A stretch of DNA of 64,000 nucleotides, from the NCBI RefSeq assembly GCF_003816055.1, contig NZ_CP033906.1:1736001-1800000 (forward strand), given 5' to 3'. The notes under the pieces were generated by a model. That model had not been told where the DNA came from. It was given only the letters and a program-made list of their open reading frames with translations, and ran no database searches. Positions 8,148-16,641 of the stretch are shown piece after piece (the first letter of the stretch is position 1; each line of letters opens with the position of its first letter). This DNA comes from Bacillus sp. FJAT-42376 (lineage in GTDB: Bacteria > Bacillota > Bacilli > Bacillales > Bacillaceae). Both the position numbers and the translations under genes were made by a program.

Positions 8148-8687
8148 TTAATTCAATTCCATAAAGTCATATACATCTCCGCCGTCAAATCCGGCTCCAA
8201 GGATCACACCATCCGGGAAAAGCTCTCCATGTCTGGATACGAACTCTTTCACAAAAATGATGATCGTTGCCGTTCCTAGAAACAGCCCTGCGGGAAGATG
8301 GTCTTCCAATAGCTGATAAATCGGCTTATAGACCGGGAAATAAGGCTCAACCGACAGCGGTGCGTAATCCTTTGCAAGAGCCCAGTCGCCTTCCTCATCC
8401 CATTCCTCGGCTCCTGCCACATACAAACTGATCGTATCCGCGGTCTCATAAAGTGCAAAGTTGATTGCTTCAAGTGAAGCAGGCGGCTTTTTCTCCGTAA
8501 GAAGGGTGGTCAGCCAGCCTTCAAATTCCTGAAAACTCGCTTCAAACTCGTTCCCGAATTCCTCAACATGGTTCTTAATGCCAAGCTTCCCGGCCCGGTT
8601 CAACATCCATTCCCTGCCGTCCTTCAAACCATCCGCCTCATCGATGGCATCATAGATGGCGTCTGTAAAAGCTTCTGTTTTAGCCAT
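8148..8687 (-). CDS. Uncharacterised acidic protein (179 aa)
   Basis: I do not recognise this family. The 179-residue protein (ATG 8687 fits GGGAGTG better than ATG 8693) is acidic and soluble, with helical N-terminal 'AFTDAIYDAIDEADGLKDG' and C-terminal strands 'TATIIIFVKEFV' and 'DGVILGAGFDGGDVYDF'. It lies 25 bases after the FrnE-like gene on the same strand and shares its terminator, so the two are probably co-transcribed. No signal peptide or membrane segment is seen. Confidence 0.6.
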   Translation of the reverse strand: MAKTEAFTDAIYDAIDEADGLKDGREWMLNRAGKLGIKNHVEEFGNEFEASFQEFEGWLTTLLTEKKPPASLEAINFALYETADTISLYVAGAEEWDEEGDWALAKDYAPLSVEPYFPVYKPIYQLLEDHLPAGLFLGTATIIIFVKEFVSRHGELFPDGVILGAGFDGGDVYDFMELN

Positions 8688-8711
8688 TTCCATTCACTCC
8701 CTTTTTAAAGT

Positions 8712-9347
8712 TCAGCAGCCCTCAGGTCCGCAAGAAGCTCCATTCATCATCCCGTCGTTCGCCTGATCCGCAATGACTTGTTCAATGGATTCTTTGGAAT
8801 GGAGGCCCTGCAGCTTCTGATTTCCGATAATAAACGTCGGAACGGCCTGAATTTCCGCATTTCTGGCCAGATCCAATGCCTCCTTGTGATCCTGCACATA
8901 CGTGCCGCCGGTAATCGCATCCTGAAAAGCAGCTTCATTTAATCCGAGCTCGCGGACAATCCCAGTCAGGATCGCCACATCCCCGATATTCTGGCCCTCC
9001 TGCCAATAAGCCTTAAACACCGCATCCACATAAGCCTGGCCCTGGCCATGCTCCATCGCAAACTGATAGCCCTGATGAGCAAGATGCGTATGCGGAACCG
9101 GATCCAAATCCATCGGAAGCTCCATCTCCACACCAAAACGCTGAGCGAGCGGCTGCACCGACTGCTTATACGCCTGCTGAATATAATCGCTTTTCGGAGA
9201 CATTCCCTCCATCGGATAAGGACGAAGCTCAAACGGCATAAACTCTACCTCAACATCCTTACCTTCCACAGCCTGCCGAAGCGGCTCCTCCCCAATAAAA
9301 CAGAAAGGGCATACAAAATCCGAAAACACCTGAATCTTAACCGTCAT
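8712..9347 (-). CDS. FrnE-like DsbA-family oxidoreductase
   Basis: A 211-residue cytoplasmic thioredoxin-fold protein. The active site 'CPFC' is at residues 13-16 after 'VFSDFV'. A helical insertion follows, then the cis-Pro loop 'AVPTFIIG', and a C-terminal 'CGPEGC' pair seen in many FrnE/YwbO-type proteins. FrnE-type proteins act as disulfide oxidoreductases or isomerases, sometimes in oxidative-stress response or polyketide pathways. It leads a two-gene unit with the acidic protein downstream. Confidence 0.85.
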   Translation of the reverse strand: MTVKIQVFSDFVCPFCFIGEEPLRQAVEGKDVEVEFMPFELRPYPMEGMSPKSDYIQQAYKQSVQPLAQRFGVEMELPMDLDPVPHTHLAHQGYQFAMEHGQGQAYVDAVFKAYWQEGQNIGDVAILTGIVRELGLNEAAFQDAITGGTYVQDHKEALDLARNAEIQAVPTFIIGNQKLQGLHSKESIEQVIADQANDGMMNGASCGPEGC

Positions 9348-9423
9348 CTAAACTTCCTCCTCGTGATTGATAGACTCATTGTAGCAAAAGGAAGAAAGGA
9401 AGACGATTTATTTGGATAAGTTA

Positions 9424-9452
9424 TTGACAGGGAGGGGGGAGAGAAATATAAT
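9424..9452 (+). promoter_or_regulatory. Consensus SigA promoter of the tRNA gene
   Basis: TTGACA (9424-9429) and TATAAT (9447-9452) both match consensus exactly, with a 17-base spacer. They lie about 40 bases before the tRNA. This is a strong constitutive promoter, as expected for a stable RNA. Confidence 0.9.
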
Positions 9453-9491
9453 AGAGAAAGTCAGCTGAGAGATGCTGCAACTACATATTAC

Positions 9492-9564
9492 GATTCCTTA
9501 GCTCAGCTGGGAGAGCGCTACCTTGACAGGGTAGAGGTCGCTGGTTCGAACCCAGTAGGAATCA
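9492..9564 (+). tRNA. tRNA-Val (anticodon GAC)
   Basis: A full cloverleaf: acceptor GATTCCT/AGGAATC, D arm GCTC-AGCTGGGA-GAGC, anticodon stem CTACC/GGTAG with loop TTGACAG (GAC reads GUC/GUU), variable AGGTC, and T arm GCTGG-TTCGAAC-CCAGT. The discriminator is A. CCA is not encoded. It is a single gene with its own promoter and terminator. Confidence 0.95.
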
Positions 9565-9574
9565 TACGAAAAAG

Positions 9575-9601
9575 AGTTGCTTTTAGGAGCAGCTTTTTTT
9601 A
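9575..9601 (+). terminator. tRNA-Val terminator
   Basis: AGTTGCT (9575-9581) pairs with AGCAGCT (9588-9594), one G-U pair, followed by seven Ts. Confidence 0.75.
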
Positions 9602-9896
9602 ATTCTATTAACACCTACTAGACTGTTTGCTGATATGAAGTGAATGAAGCTGGAATAAACAAAATAGGGTAAGGTACACGGAGTTTGTGAATTTTGTCCA
9701 ATTCATATTATAGTAAATGTAAATAATCATACAATATAAAAGAACCCTGGTGCTCTAACACCAAGGTTCCGATACAATAGTTGTCTTCCTGCAAGGGGGA
9801 AGACTTCAATCAGAATAGAAAAGACCACCCTAATCGCCGCCACAGCTCAAAGGGTGGTCTTAATTGTTGGCTATGACATGTTGTTCAAATCAACCT
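9602..9896. other. Gene-free stretch with two hairpins
   Basis: No coding frame is convincing. A hairpin AGAACCCTGGTG/CACCAAGGTTC spans 9741-9769. A second, AAGACCACCCT/AGGGTGGTCTT, spans 9821-9861; it lies 36 bases after the monooxygenase stop on the minus strand and is probably its terminator. Confidence 0.6.
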
Positions 9897-11396
9897 TTAC
9901 TTCAAAATAAAATCCCGAACCTCCCGATCCCGACCCTTCCCAAAAGCAAACCCCACATGCCCATCCGGTCTTACCCAATAAACCGCATCCCGTTCAAATC
10001 CAGCTTTCGCCATCTCGGAATTCCACTCAAACTCTATCAGCTCAATATCTTTTTCAACGGCAAATTCCCGCAGATTCCTGCTTGCCTTCCCATACACATG
10101 AATCTGCCATTTCATCGACTTCAGGGGTTCATAGTTATCCCCTCTATCTGTTTTAATCCATGGCAATCTATCCCCGCCATGAATGCTTCCGGCTTTGCCG
10201 TCGCTGATCTTGCTGCCTCTGTAATGAATCCGGGTTTGAGAAAGCAGGTTAAAGGCTCTTTTTCGTGCATTCGGTACCTTTAGCAATGCCGGAATGACGA
10301 GAGGGAAGAGGATCTTCCGAATCAGCTTGCTTTGAAAGCCTCTGCCTACGAGCGGTCGGAAGGCACGGTCGGTTGTGGAAACGAGCAGCCGTGCGAAAGC
10401 GATCCGTTCGGTTTCGTACGTGTCTAAAATATCGGGATCTGCTTTTCCTTGCAGGACGGCGGCGAGCTTCCAGGAGAGATTGACGGCGTCGCCGATTCCT
10501 GTGTTCATCCCCTGACCGCCGGCAGGGCTGTGGATATGGCCGGCATCTCCGGCAATAAACGCTCTGCCTTTGCGGAAATGTTCACTGACGCGATGGTGTA
10601 CGCGATAGGTGGAGAACCAATTTACATTATGAATAGCCAAGCCAAGTTGCTTTTCTGCAATCGGCCTTACGTTTTCAAACGATAGATCTGGAGAATCTCT
10701 CATTTCGTTCGGTACAATTCCAACCACTCTTCTCATCCCGGTTGTGCGGACCGGGATAAACGCACAAAATCCGCCTTGATCGATGAACATGTAAAAGCCG
10801 TCTTTTTCCATCCCATCATCGGCAGCTTTAACATCCGCTACATAAAACAGCTCTTCATATGTCCCGCCTGAAAATTTGAAGTTCAATGTTTTACGGACCG
10901 TGCTGTGAGCTCCATCACAGCCGCATATGTAGTCAAAACGGGCCCATTCTGTCTTTCCGTTTTTGCAGATGACGGCCTCCACCTCATCTCCATAGTCCGT
11001 AAAGGAGAGGAGCTCTGTTTCCCATTCCACTTCAATGCCTTGCTCCTGCAGTTTCTTGACTAAAAATTGTTCGTGAACATCCTGTGCGAGACTCAGGATA
11101 AACGGAAAAGGGCTTAGTCCGGCTCCTAAATCAGCCAGCTCAAGCTTAGCCTTTTTCTGTCCGTTTTCAAGAAGGCGGACGGATTTCATTTTGATGCCGA
11201 GTTCGATTAATTCCTCCGCAAAGCCAAGCTGCCGGTAAAATTCCAGTGTTCTCGCATGAATGACAAGAGCACGGGACGATTCTCCGGGTCCTTTGTTTTG
11301 GTCAATAATCCGAAACGGGACCCCGTGCCCTGCGAGACGAAGGGCGAGCACCAGACCGGTTGGACCGGCGCCTGTAATGAGTACCTGAGCAGACAT
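9897..11396 (-). CDS. FAD-dependent aromatic-type monooxygenase
   Basis: A 499-residue flavoprotein of the p-hydroxybenzoate-hydroxylase-like class. The N-terminal Rossmann 'ITGAGPTGLVLALRLA' binds FAD. 'CGCDGAHS' (DG motif) and 'GDAGHIHSPAGGQGMN' (GD motif) follow in the expected order. A C-terminal thioredoxin-like domain completes the length usual for MhpA/PgaE-type enzymes. ATG 11396 follows AAGGGGG. Such enzymes hydroxylate phenolic or polyketide substrates with NAD(P)H and O2; the substrate cannot be told here. No catabolic partners lie beside it. Confidence 0.85.
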   Translation of the reverse strand: MSAQVLITGAGPTGLVLALRLAGHGVPFRIIDQNKGPGESSRALVIHARTLEFYRQLGFAEELIELGIKMKSVRLLENGQKKAKLELADLGAGLSPFPFILSLAQDVHEQFLVKKLQEQGIEVEWETELLSFTDYGDEVEAVICKNGKTEWARFDYICGCDGAHSTVRKTLNFKFSGGTYEELFYVADVKAADDGMEKDGFYMFIDQGGFCAFIPVRTTGMRRVVGIVPNEMRDSPDLSFENVRPIAEKQLGLAIHNVNWFSTYRVHHRVSEHFRKGRAFIAGDAGHIHSPAGGQGMNTGIGDAVNLSWKLAAVLQGKADPDILDTYETERIAFARLLVSTTDRAFRPLVGRGFQSKLIRKILFPLVIPALLKVPNARKRAFNLLSQTRIHYRGSKISDGKAGSIHGGDRLPWIKTDRGDNYEPLKSMKWQIHVYGKASRNLREFAVEKDIELIEFEWNSEMAKAGFERDAVYWVRPDGHVGFAFGKGRDREVRDFILK

Positions 11397-11435
11397 CGCA
11401 TTTCCCCCTTAGTAAACATCGTTTTTCTGCAATGG

Positions 11436-11801
11436 CTAAAAAATTAAAAAGAAATAAAGGGAAAAAATCAAGATAATGACAACAATCAAAGCGGAAACCC
11501 ACGTGACAATATGGCGGGATGGACGGAAGGTCTGCTCATCAATTTGCTTTGTTTTTTTTCGGTAATCAAATGTAGAAAACAGAATGAGTGAAAACCCGCA
11601 AATAATGGAGAAAACACCGATGATGATGGTCAATATGTTCACTTCCGGGGAGGCTTTGTCCATGAAGCTGAAGTGAAGGTTGGTGATTATAAAACCGATT
11701 CCTATAATGGCGATGGCCGTTCTTACCCAGGCGAGATAGGTCCGTTCATTGGCCAGATGCTGCTGGATGTATTTTGAACTGATGGTTTGTTCTTTTTCCA
11801 T
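11436..11801 (-). CDS. DUF202 (YidH-like) membrane protein
   Basis: A 121-residue protein beginning with the DUF202 signature 'QQHLANERTYLAWVRTAIA', followed by three hydrophobic helices ending in 'FSLYFFLIF'. DUF202 proteins are small inner-membrane proteins of unknown function. It is upstream of the flavin monooxygenase on the same strand, with a 39-base gap, so they may be co-transcribed. Confidence 0.85.
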   Translation of the reverse strand: MEKEQTISSKYIQQHLANERTYLAWVRTAIAIIGIGFIITNLHFSFMDKASPEVNILTIIIGVFSIICGFSLILFSTFDYRKKTKQIDEQTFRPSRHIVTWVSALIVVIILIFSLYFFLIF

Positions 11802-11856
11802 TGAATCTCCTCTATGTTTGCCGTTTTACCCGTATTCTATCATATTATTCCATGAA

Positions 11857-11883
11857 AAAGAGCACCGGCATCCGATGCTCTTT
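11857..11883 (-). terminator. Terminator after the M14 peptidase gene
   Basis: AAAGAGCA (11857-11864) pairs with TGCTCTTT (11876-11883). On the minus strand the T-rich side follows the stem, just after the peptidase stop codon. Confidence 0.75.
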
Positions 11884-11888
11884 CTTGT

Positions 11889-14243
11889 CTATTCTTTATC
11901 AAATACGCTATTTGAAATCAGCCTGAATAAATAATCCGTATGGTTCCTGAATCCCGCTTCAATGCCGATTAATGTAACCGGCTTGTCTTTTTCCTGCACG
12001 ATGACTGGCTGGCCTTTAGCCGGTGCCCGGTCTTTCCAGTGGCCGGCGGTAAAGAAGGAGTCATTGTTCACAAAAGTGGCGGCAATGTTTGTGCCCTCTG
12101 TGCTGGAATACCAAACGGGTCCGTATACGAAACCGGCATCGTTCCTGCTGTAACCGGCAGTAAGAGGGGATGGGAGATAATCCACTTTTACAATTCCGTT
12201 GCTGCTGGAAAAGCCTTTATTGATCTCCACTTCCGTTAATCCTGCAGCTTTTGCTGCCTGTGAACCGCCTGCTCCGATTGCGATGAAATGGCCATCCTGT
12301 TCGACAAACTGCTTGATCTGTCCGTTAAACCTTTTCAGTTCCTCTTCATCGGTTAAACCGAATTCTTTATTGGCTTCGCTGAGCCTATAGGATGTAAGGC
12401 TGGCGCTTCCGCTGTAAATAAAGGTATCAAAGCCATTTAATCCATTATTGGCTACATCTCTCGGATGAACTTCCGACACTTGGAATCCAAGCCGTTCGAG
12501 GGCGAGCTTTGTGCCTGAATGGGACTGGACTTTGCCCAGACCGCCATCCTTTAAGATCGCAACTCTGTGCTTTTTAAGCGGGATGGCATCTTTAGGGACT
12601 GCTTTGGTGCGTAAGGTTAATCCTGATACCTGAACCGCTCTCTGAATCGCTTTCCCTTTTTCCGCAGCGTAAAAATTTCCTTCGTTATCCTTTTTGACGG
12701 AAACGCCCTGATCAATAAGAGAGTTCACAAGGCGGACCGCATTTACAGATGTATTCGGAATGGAGTAGGGTCCTTTGCCAATGAGTTTTCCGCGGACATT
12801 TTCCTCCCGAACTTCTTTCGTTTGGACGTTCACATCCTCCTGGCTTTTGATGGCATCAAAGCCCCAAAGCTCAGAGAGATTCCAGGCGGAAATGTCGTAC
12901 ATAGCGTCAATATCGTTTGTAATGTCTTCACCGTCCCATAAGAACGCATTAGCCAAGCCGGCCTTTGCCTGGTTAAGATCCACAATATACGTTCCTTTTT
13001 CATAGCGCTTTCCATCTGCGCGAAATGGCTTAGCCGCCTGCTCCACTTTCACATCATTTTTAAGTAAGTGCTGGACAACCTTTTGCACCGCGCTGTTATC
13101 CTTTTTATTTTCCGGGATGATGTAGCTGTCAGGATAAAAGCCATCTTTATTGTTCGGATGCTCCCCCTTGACTCCGCGGTCAAACACTTCAAGCTGGTCT
13201 TGAAGCATGGCCTGTTTATTCTGTAAAGCGAACTCCAGGGCCCCATTCACAGCATCGACCTGCCATTTCACTCCGTCCCAGTCATTTGTCGGTGCTTCCA
13301 ATGTATAGCCCAGGCCGCCATGAAGCATAGCATAAGCCGGGGTGTAAATAGGAGGGTAGACATCCCAGCCGGATTTTGAATCTCTTAATGGGATGTGAGT
13401 GCCTTCCAGTGTTTTGTACAATTCGGTCTCATAGTGATCTCTTTCGCTGACAATATTCGATTCCATCGCTTCTGCCTGCTGATTCATCCACTTATAAAGC
13501 AAATCGTATTCGTAATTCGGGTTATGAGGGGGTGTACCCGGAAGAATCAATCCCGGATGCTTTGCTTCCCCGCGTTGCCTGACATAACCGTGAAGATCAA
13601 GAAGAACGAGAGGGTTGAGCTCGGCGATTTGCTTAACGGCCGCTTCCGTTTCAGGCTGGGACTGGGTCACGAAATCACGGTTCAGATCAATTCCGTTTCC
13701 GTTAAAGCGGGTAGCATCGACACGTCCGTCAGGATTCGCGTCCACATTGATAATCAGTGTGAAGTTCTTCAGTATCTCCTTAGTTTCCTGATCATTCTTA
13801 AATCCATACCGTTCAATTAACCGGAGCGCTGCATCTGTTCCGACAAATTCGGTTCCATGAATGGAGGCATGAATCAAAATCGGGGGCTTAATATCCGGAT
13901 TGGCTTTCAGGTAGCGCTGCGCTTTTTCCGGATTTTCTCTCATGAGTTTCCGCAATCCCTTGTACTTAAGTTCACTCTGCTTAGACTTGCTGTCTGAAAT
14001 GGTGACCGTGTACAAATTTTTGCCGGTGGAAGATTTTCCTGTAATGTCCAATTGAACTCGGCTGCTTTGCTTTTCATAGGACTCCAGTTTGCTTCTAAGA
14101 GCATCATACGTTATGTAGTCATATTGTTCTGAATTGAAAAGACTCTGCTTTCGTTCAGTCTCCCCGGCCAGTGCTTGAGCGGGAAGAAGACTTCCCAGTA
14201 GACTTGCGCTCAGTAAAACGGATAAAATCGGCTTCTTCTTCAT
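11889..14243 (-). CDS. Secreted M14 zinc carboxypeptidase (784 aa)
   Basis: The start is ATG 14243 with AGGAGG; longer upstream frames run through a riboswitch. A Sec signal peptide (KKK, hydrophobic core, 'AQALA' cleavage near residue 26) precedes the M14 domain. 'IHASIHGTEF' gives zinc ligands H129 and E132, 'LLDLHGYV' the third ligand, and 'GLGYTLEAPT' the catalytic glutamate. A C-terminal region of about 350 residues ('HRVAILKDGGLG', 'FIAIGAGGSQAA') looks like a glutamine-amidotransferase-like fold seen in large Bacillus M14 proteins. It probably trims peptides outside the cell. An S-box riboswitch precedes it, linking it to methionine status. Confidence 0.85.
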   Translation of the reverse strand: MKKKPILSVLLSASLLGSLLPAQALAGETERKQSLFNSEQYDYITYDALRSKLESYEKQSSRVQLDITGKSSTGKNLYTVTISDSKSKQSELKYKGLRKLMRENPEKAQRYLKANPDIKPPILIHASIHGTEFVGTDAALRLIERYGFKNDQETKEILKNFTLIINVDANPDGRVDATRFNGNGIDLNRDFVTQSQPETEAAVKQIAELNPLVLLDLHGYVRQRGEAKHPGLILPGTPPHNPNYEYDLLYKWMNQQAEAMESNIVSERDHYETELYKTLEGTHIPLRDSKSGWDVYPPIYTPAYAMLHGGLGYTLEAPTNDWDGVKWQVDAVNGALEFALQNKQAMLQDQLEVFDRGVKGEHPNNKDGFYPDSYIIPENKKDNSAVQKVVQHLLKNDVKVEQAAKPFRADGKRYEKGTYIVDLNQAKAGLANAFLWDGEDITNDIDAMYDISAWNLSELWGFDAIKSQEDVNVQTKEVREENVRGKLIGKGPYSIPNTSVNAVRLVNSLIDQGVSVKKDNEGNFYAAEKGKAIQRAVQVSGLTLRTKAVPKDAIPLKKHRVAILKDGGLGKVQSHSGTKLALERLGFQVSEVHPRDVANNGLNGFDTFIYSGSASLTSYRLSEANKEFGLTDEEELKRFNGQIKQFVEQDGHFIAIGAGGSQAAKAAGLTEVEINKGFSSSNGIVKVDYLPSPLTAGYSRNDAGFVYGPVWYSSTEGTNIAATFVNNDSFFTAGHWKDRAPAKGQPVIVQEKDKPVTLIGIEAGFRNHTDYLFRLISNSVFDKE

Positions 14244-14274
14244 TTCTTTCCTCCTAAAATTTTTACAACACAGA

Positions 14275-14305
14275 AAAGCCTCTTTCCGGATAAGAAAGAG
14301 GCTTT
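14275..14305 (-). terminator. Riboswitch-linked terminator before the M14 gene
   Basis: AAAGCCTCTTTC (14275-14286) pairs with GAAAGAGGCTTT (14294-14305). On the minus strand it ends in TTTTC and sits between the S-box aptamer and the M14 ribosome site, as expected for the expression platform. Confidence 0.85.
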
Positions 14306-14323
14306 GCACACAAAGGGATCCCT

Positions 14324-14434
14324 CTCTCTTATCTGTCAGCGTAATCGCTGCAAGAATTAGCACCGTATTGACCATGGTCAACCGGTTGCCGGGCTTCATA
14401 GGGCTTGTCCCTCCGCCTGCTCTTGATAAAAGAG
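14324..14434 (-). promoter_or_regulatory. SAM riboswitch (S-box) upstream of the M14 peptidase
   Basis: On the minus strand: P1 CTCTTTTATC (14425-14434) pairs with GATAAGAGAG (14324-14333). Between them are 'GGCGGAGGGACAAGCCC', 'ATGAAGCCCGGCAACCGG', and 'ACGGTGCTAATTCTTGCAGC', the conserved S-box blocks in the right order. A terminator and the peptidase gene follow within 80 bases. The peptidase is therefore predicted to be turned on when SAM is low. Confidence 0.9.
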
Positions 14435-14456
14435 TTTTCGTATTGAATTAGTTTGA

Positions 14457-14484
14457 ATTATAGAGGATTTTAACAGCGCGTCAA
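14457..14484 (-). promoter_or_regulatory. SigA promoter of the S-box/M14 transcript
   Basis: On the minus strand TTGACG (14479-14484) and TATAAT (14457-14462) are separated by 16 bases. They lie about 22 bases before the S-box P1 helix. Confidence 0.7.
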
Positions 14485-14562
14485 TATGAAAATAGGAAAA
14501 TGATTCTTTGTGTTTAGGAGAAAATGGTAAAATAGGAACAGGTTATGGAGAAGGAAGATTAC

Positions 14563-14887
14563 ATGAATACAATCTTTAGTTTTATTTTACCCCCTCAACT
14601 TAATGATTGTTACTAGCTATATAACATTGAAAATTGAAGTGAAATATTGTTTCCTTCCGGCTTTGATTCTTCCTGCTGCCGTTTTTTCTAAATTTAGAAG
14701 GATTCGGGCCGGTCCTATCCAGCAAATACTTTTCTAGTGCTCTTTTACTTGGAGCAATCGTAAATGGAATGACGGCTCTAATCATGAGGAAAAGCTGAAA
14801 TCGTATCGAGTAGTGCCCTTTACAAAAGAATATATTGCCCGATCAGCAGGAATACCCTTAATATGGAAAGGTGAAGTGAACGAATGA
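14563..14887 (+). pseudogene. Decayed small membrane-protein gene
   Basis: ATG 14563 has a GGAGAAGG site, but the frame stops after 17 codons. A shifted frame continues with 'IVTSYITLKIEVKYCF' and 'LPALILPAAVFSKF'. After another break it resumes with 'SALLLGAIVNGMTALIMRKS', membrane-like throughout. A further frame ends with 'YRVVPFTKEYIARSAG' up to the stop at 14887, possibly the tail of a second gene. The pattern suggests one or two frameshifted remnants. I cannot name the parent family. Confidence 0.4.
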
Positions 14888-14902
14888 AGATAGGAGAATC
14901 CC

Positions 14903-15451
14903 ATGATAATAAAGAATCGGTTATTTGAGGTGAAAGGCCTTACCTATTCAATCAGGTCTGCTATGCATGAAGATGCTGGGATGCTCTCCAAGGTAAGAGT
15001 CCGCATTGATGGAGAAACAGAAAATATGGATAGGGAACAGGGAGAGGGATTGATCGACGAAGCAGGCTTTGAACGGCTGATTAAGAATGATACGGAAATG
15101 CCCGGCCATTTGTTTTTAGTGGCCGAGGTGGAGGGGGAGATTGTCGGATTTTCAAGGTGTGAAGGAAATCAGCTGAAAAGATCCTCACACAAAGCAGAAT
15201 TCGGAGTGGGCGTGCTGAAGGACTTCTGGGGGTACGGGATTGGCGTGAATCTATTAAAAGAATCGATTGCCTGGGCCGACTCCAATGGGATCAAGAAAAT
15301 GAACTTAAATGTACTGGAAACGAATGACCGGGCGATAAAGATTTACAGCAGTCTCGGATTTGAAACAGAAGGTGTTTTAAAAAAGGATAAGCTTTTATCA
15401 GACGGCAAATTCTACAGCACCATCCTTATGGGAAGATGGAATGGGTCATAA
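14903..15451 (+). CDS. GNAT N-acetyltransferase
   Basis: A 182-residue acetyltransferase with ATG 14903 and TAGGAGA upstream. The acetyl-CoA loop is seen as 'GVGVLKDFWGYGIGVNLL' (motif A, Q/RxxGxG-like), followed by 'LNVLETNDRAIKIYSSLGF', typical of RimJ/RimL- or YhhY-like GNATs. The substrate is unknown. The next GNAT fusion gene starts 26 bases after its stop, suggesting an operon. Confidence 0.85.
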   Translation: MIIKNRLFEVKGLTYSIRSAMHEDAGMLSKVRVRIDGETENMDREQGEGLIDEAGFERLIKNDTEMPGHLFLVAEVEGEIVGFSRCEGNQLKRSSHKAEFGVGVLKDFWGYGIGVNLLKESIAWADSNGIKKMNLNVLETNDRAIKIYSSLGFETEGVLKKDKLLSDGKFYSTILMGRWNGS

Positions 15452-15477
15452 TCCAAAACAGGGAGATTAATAGAAAT

Positions 15478-16407
15478 ATGTCCAATATAACGATCAAAAG
15501 AGCTTCCCTATCGGACGCTGAAACGCTGACAAACATCATGAAGGCAACCTTTGATGCAGAAGCAAAGAGGTGGCTGAGGGAAGAGGAACCTATCATAGAT
15601 TACAATATTCAGCCGCCGGGATATCAATCCATACATATGACTGAATACAGTATCCGTGAGTTAGTCTATTACAAAATCCTCGCAGATGAAATGATAGCAG
15701 GCGGATTGATTATGACAATCGCAGGCGATTTGCACGCGAGAATTGACCGTATTTTTGTAAGCACTTCCTTGCAGGGGAGGGGAATCGGATCGATTGCTCT
15801 TAAATTGGCCGAAGAGGCGTACCCGCAGGTATCTTCCTGGGAGCTGGAAACATCCAGCAGGCAGCTGAATAATCATTATTTTTATGAAAAAGCGGGTTTT
15901 GAAAGAGCGTATGAATCTGAGGATGAATTCTGTTATGAAAAACGGAAGGAGTCATCTAATCATTCGAAAGCCACTCAAAATCAGGATCTGTCAGGAACAC
16001 ATTATGAAAGCTGCGGGATGGACGAAAGTGATTTCTTTAAGGTGAATTTAGCCGGCAGCTCCGTCAGCAACAGCAATGTGATGAACACTCATTTCAGTAA
16101 TTGCAATTTGAGCCAGTCCAGGTTTCAAAACATTAATTTCAGAAACAGCCTGCTCGCAGATTTAAATTTGTCCGGCAGCCGGATCGACCATGTAACGATG
16201 GGCGGGGTTCAGTTTAAGGATACGAGCCTTGAAGAGAATCAGCAGCCTGTCACATTTGAACGATGTGACCTGAAAGGCAGCCGCTTTATGGAGTGCAATC
16301 TGCAGGAGGTGGAGATTCAGCAAAGCGATTTGGAAGGTATGAGGATCAATGGGATTTCGGTGAAGGAATTGTTTGATGTGTATGAAAAGGCTGTAAAACA
16401 CACCTGA
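15478..16407 (+). CDS. GNAT acetyltransferase fused to pentapeptide repeats
   Basis: A 309-residue two-domain protein starting at ATG 15478 (GGGAGA upstream). Residues 1-155 form a GNAT domain ('VSTSLQGRGIGSIALKLAEE', 'LNNHYFYEKAGFERAYE'). From about residue 175, stretches such as 'SNVMNTHFSNCNLSQSRF' and 'FRNSLLADLNLSGSRI' follow the A(D/N)LxX pentapeptide pattern and should form a right-handed quadrilateral beta-helix. Pentapeptide proteins can mimic DNA or mediate binding; some protect gyrase from quinolones. The fusion's target is unknown. Confidence 0.8.
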   Translation: MSNITIKRASLSDAETLTNIMKATFDAEAKRWLREEEPIIDYNIQPPGYQSIHMTEYSIRELVYYKILADEMIAGGLIMTIAGDLHARIDRIFVSTSLQGRGIGSIALKLAEEAYPQVSSWELETSSRQLNNHYFYEKAGFERAYESEDEFCYEKRKESSNHSKATQNQDLSGTHYESCGMDESDFFKVNLAGSSVSNSNVMNTHFSNCNLSQSRFQNINFRNSLLADLNLSGSRIDHVTMGGVQFKDTSLEENQQPVTFERCDLKGSRFMECNLQEVEIQQSDLEGMRINGISVKELFDVYEKAVKHT

Positions 16408-16425
16408 TTTGGGGTGTGTTTTTTT
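16395..16425 (+). terminator. Terminator of the GNAT pair
   Basis: AAAACACACC (16395-16404) pairs with GGTGTGTT (16413-16420), followed by Ts. The stop codon lies in the loop region. Confidence 0.8.
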
Positions 16426-16430
16426 GTGGA

Positions 16431-16640
16431 GGGAATGGCGTTGCACTGACCCCCGCTCCTCTACCGTACTAAACCTCCGTCCCCGCTCTCTGCAAGCTCT
16501 TGTCCACCATCCTTTTAGCACAGTTTTCCTCTGACCCCCGATACGGTGCTGTATTGGGGGTCAGTGCAAACCAAACCGATAATGGAACAATCGCCCCAAT
16601 CGCCCACCCCGCCCAATCACTCCAAACAGCTCCACCCCTC
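16431..16640. repeat. GC-rich intergenic repeat with CTGACCCCC hairpin
   Basis: CTGACCCCC (16531-16539) pairs with GGGGGTCAG (16556-16564). A related 'TGCACTGACCCCC' occurs at 16441. 'AAACCTCCGTCCCC' near 16475 recurs at about 47046, beside the other permease operon end. The stretch has no gene; it looks like a dispersed hairpin repeat. Confidence 0.6.
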
Positions 16641-16641
16641 A

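Noticed and set aside
14244..14399. N-terminal extension of the M14 peptidase to ATG 14399
   Set aside because: The extension would translate the S-box aptamer and terminator; the AGGAGG and signal peptide start at 14243.
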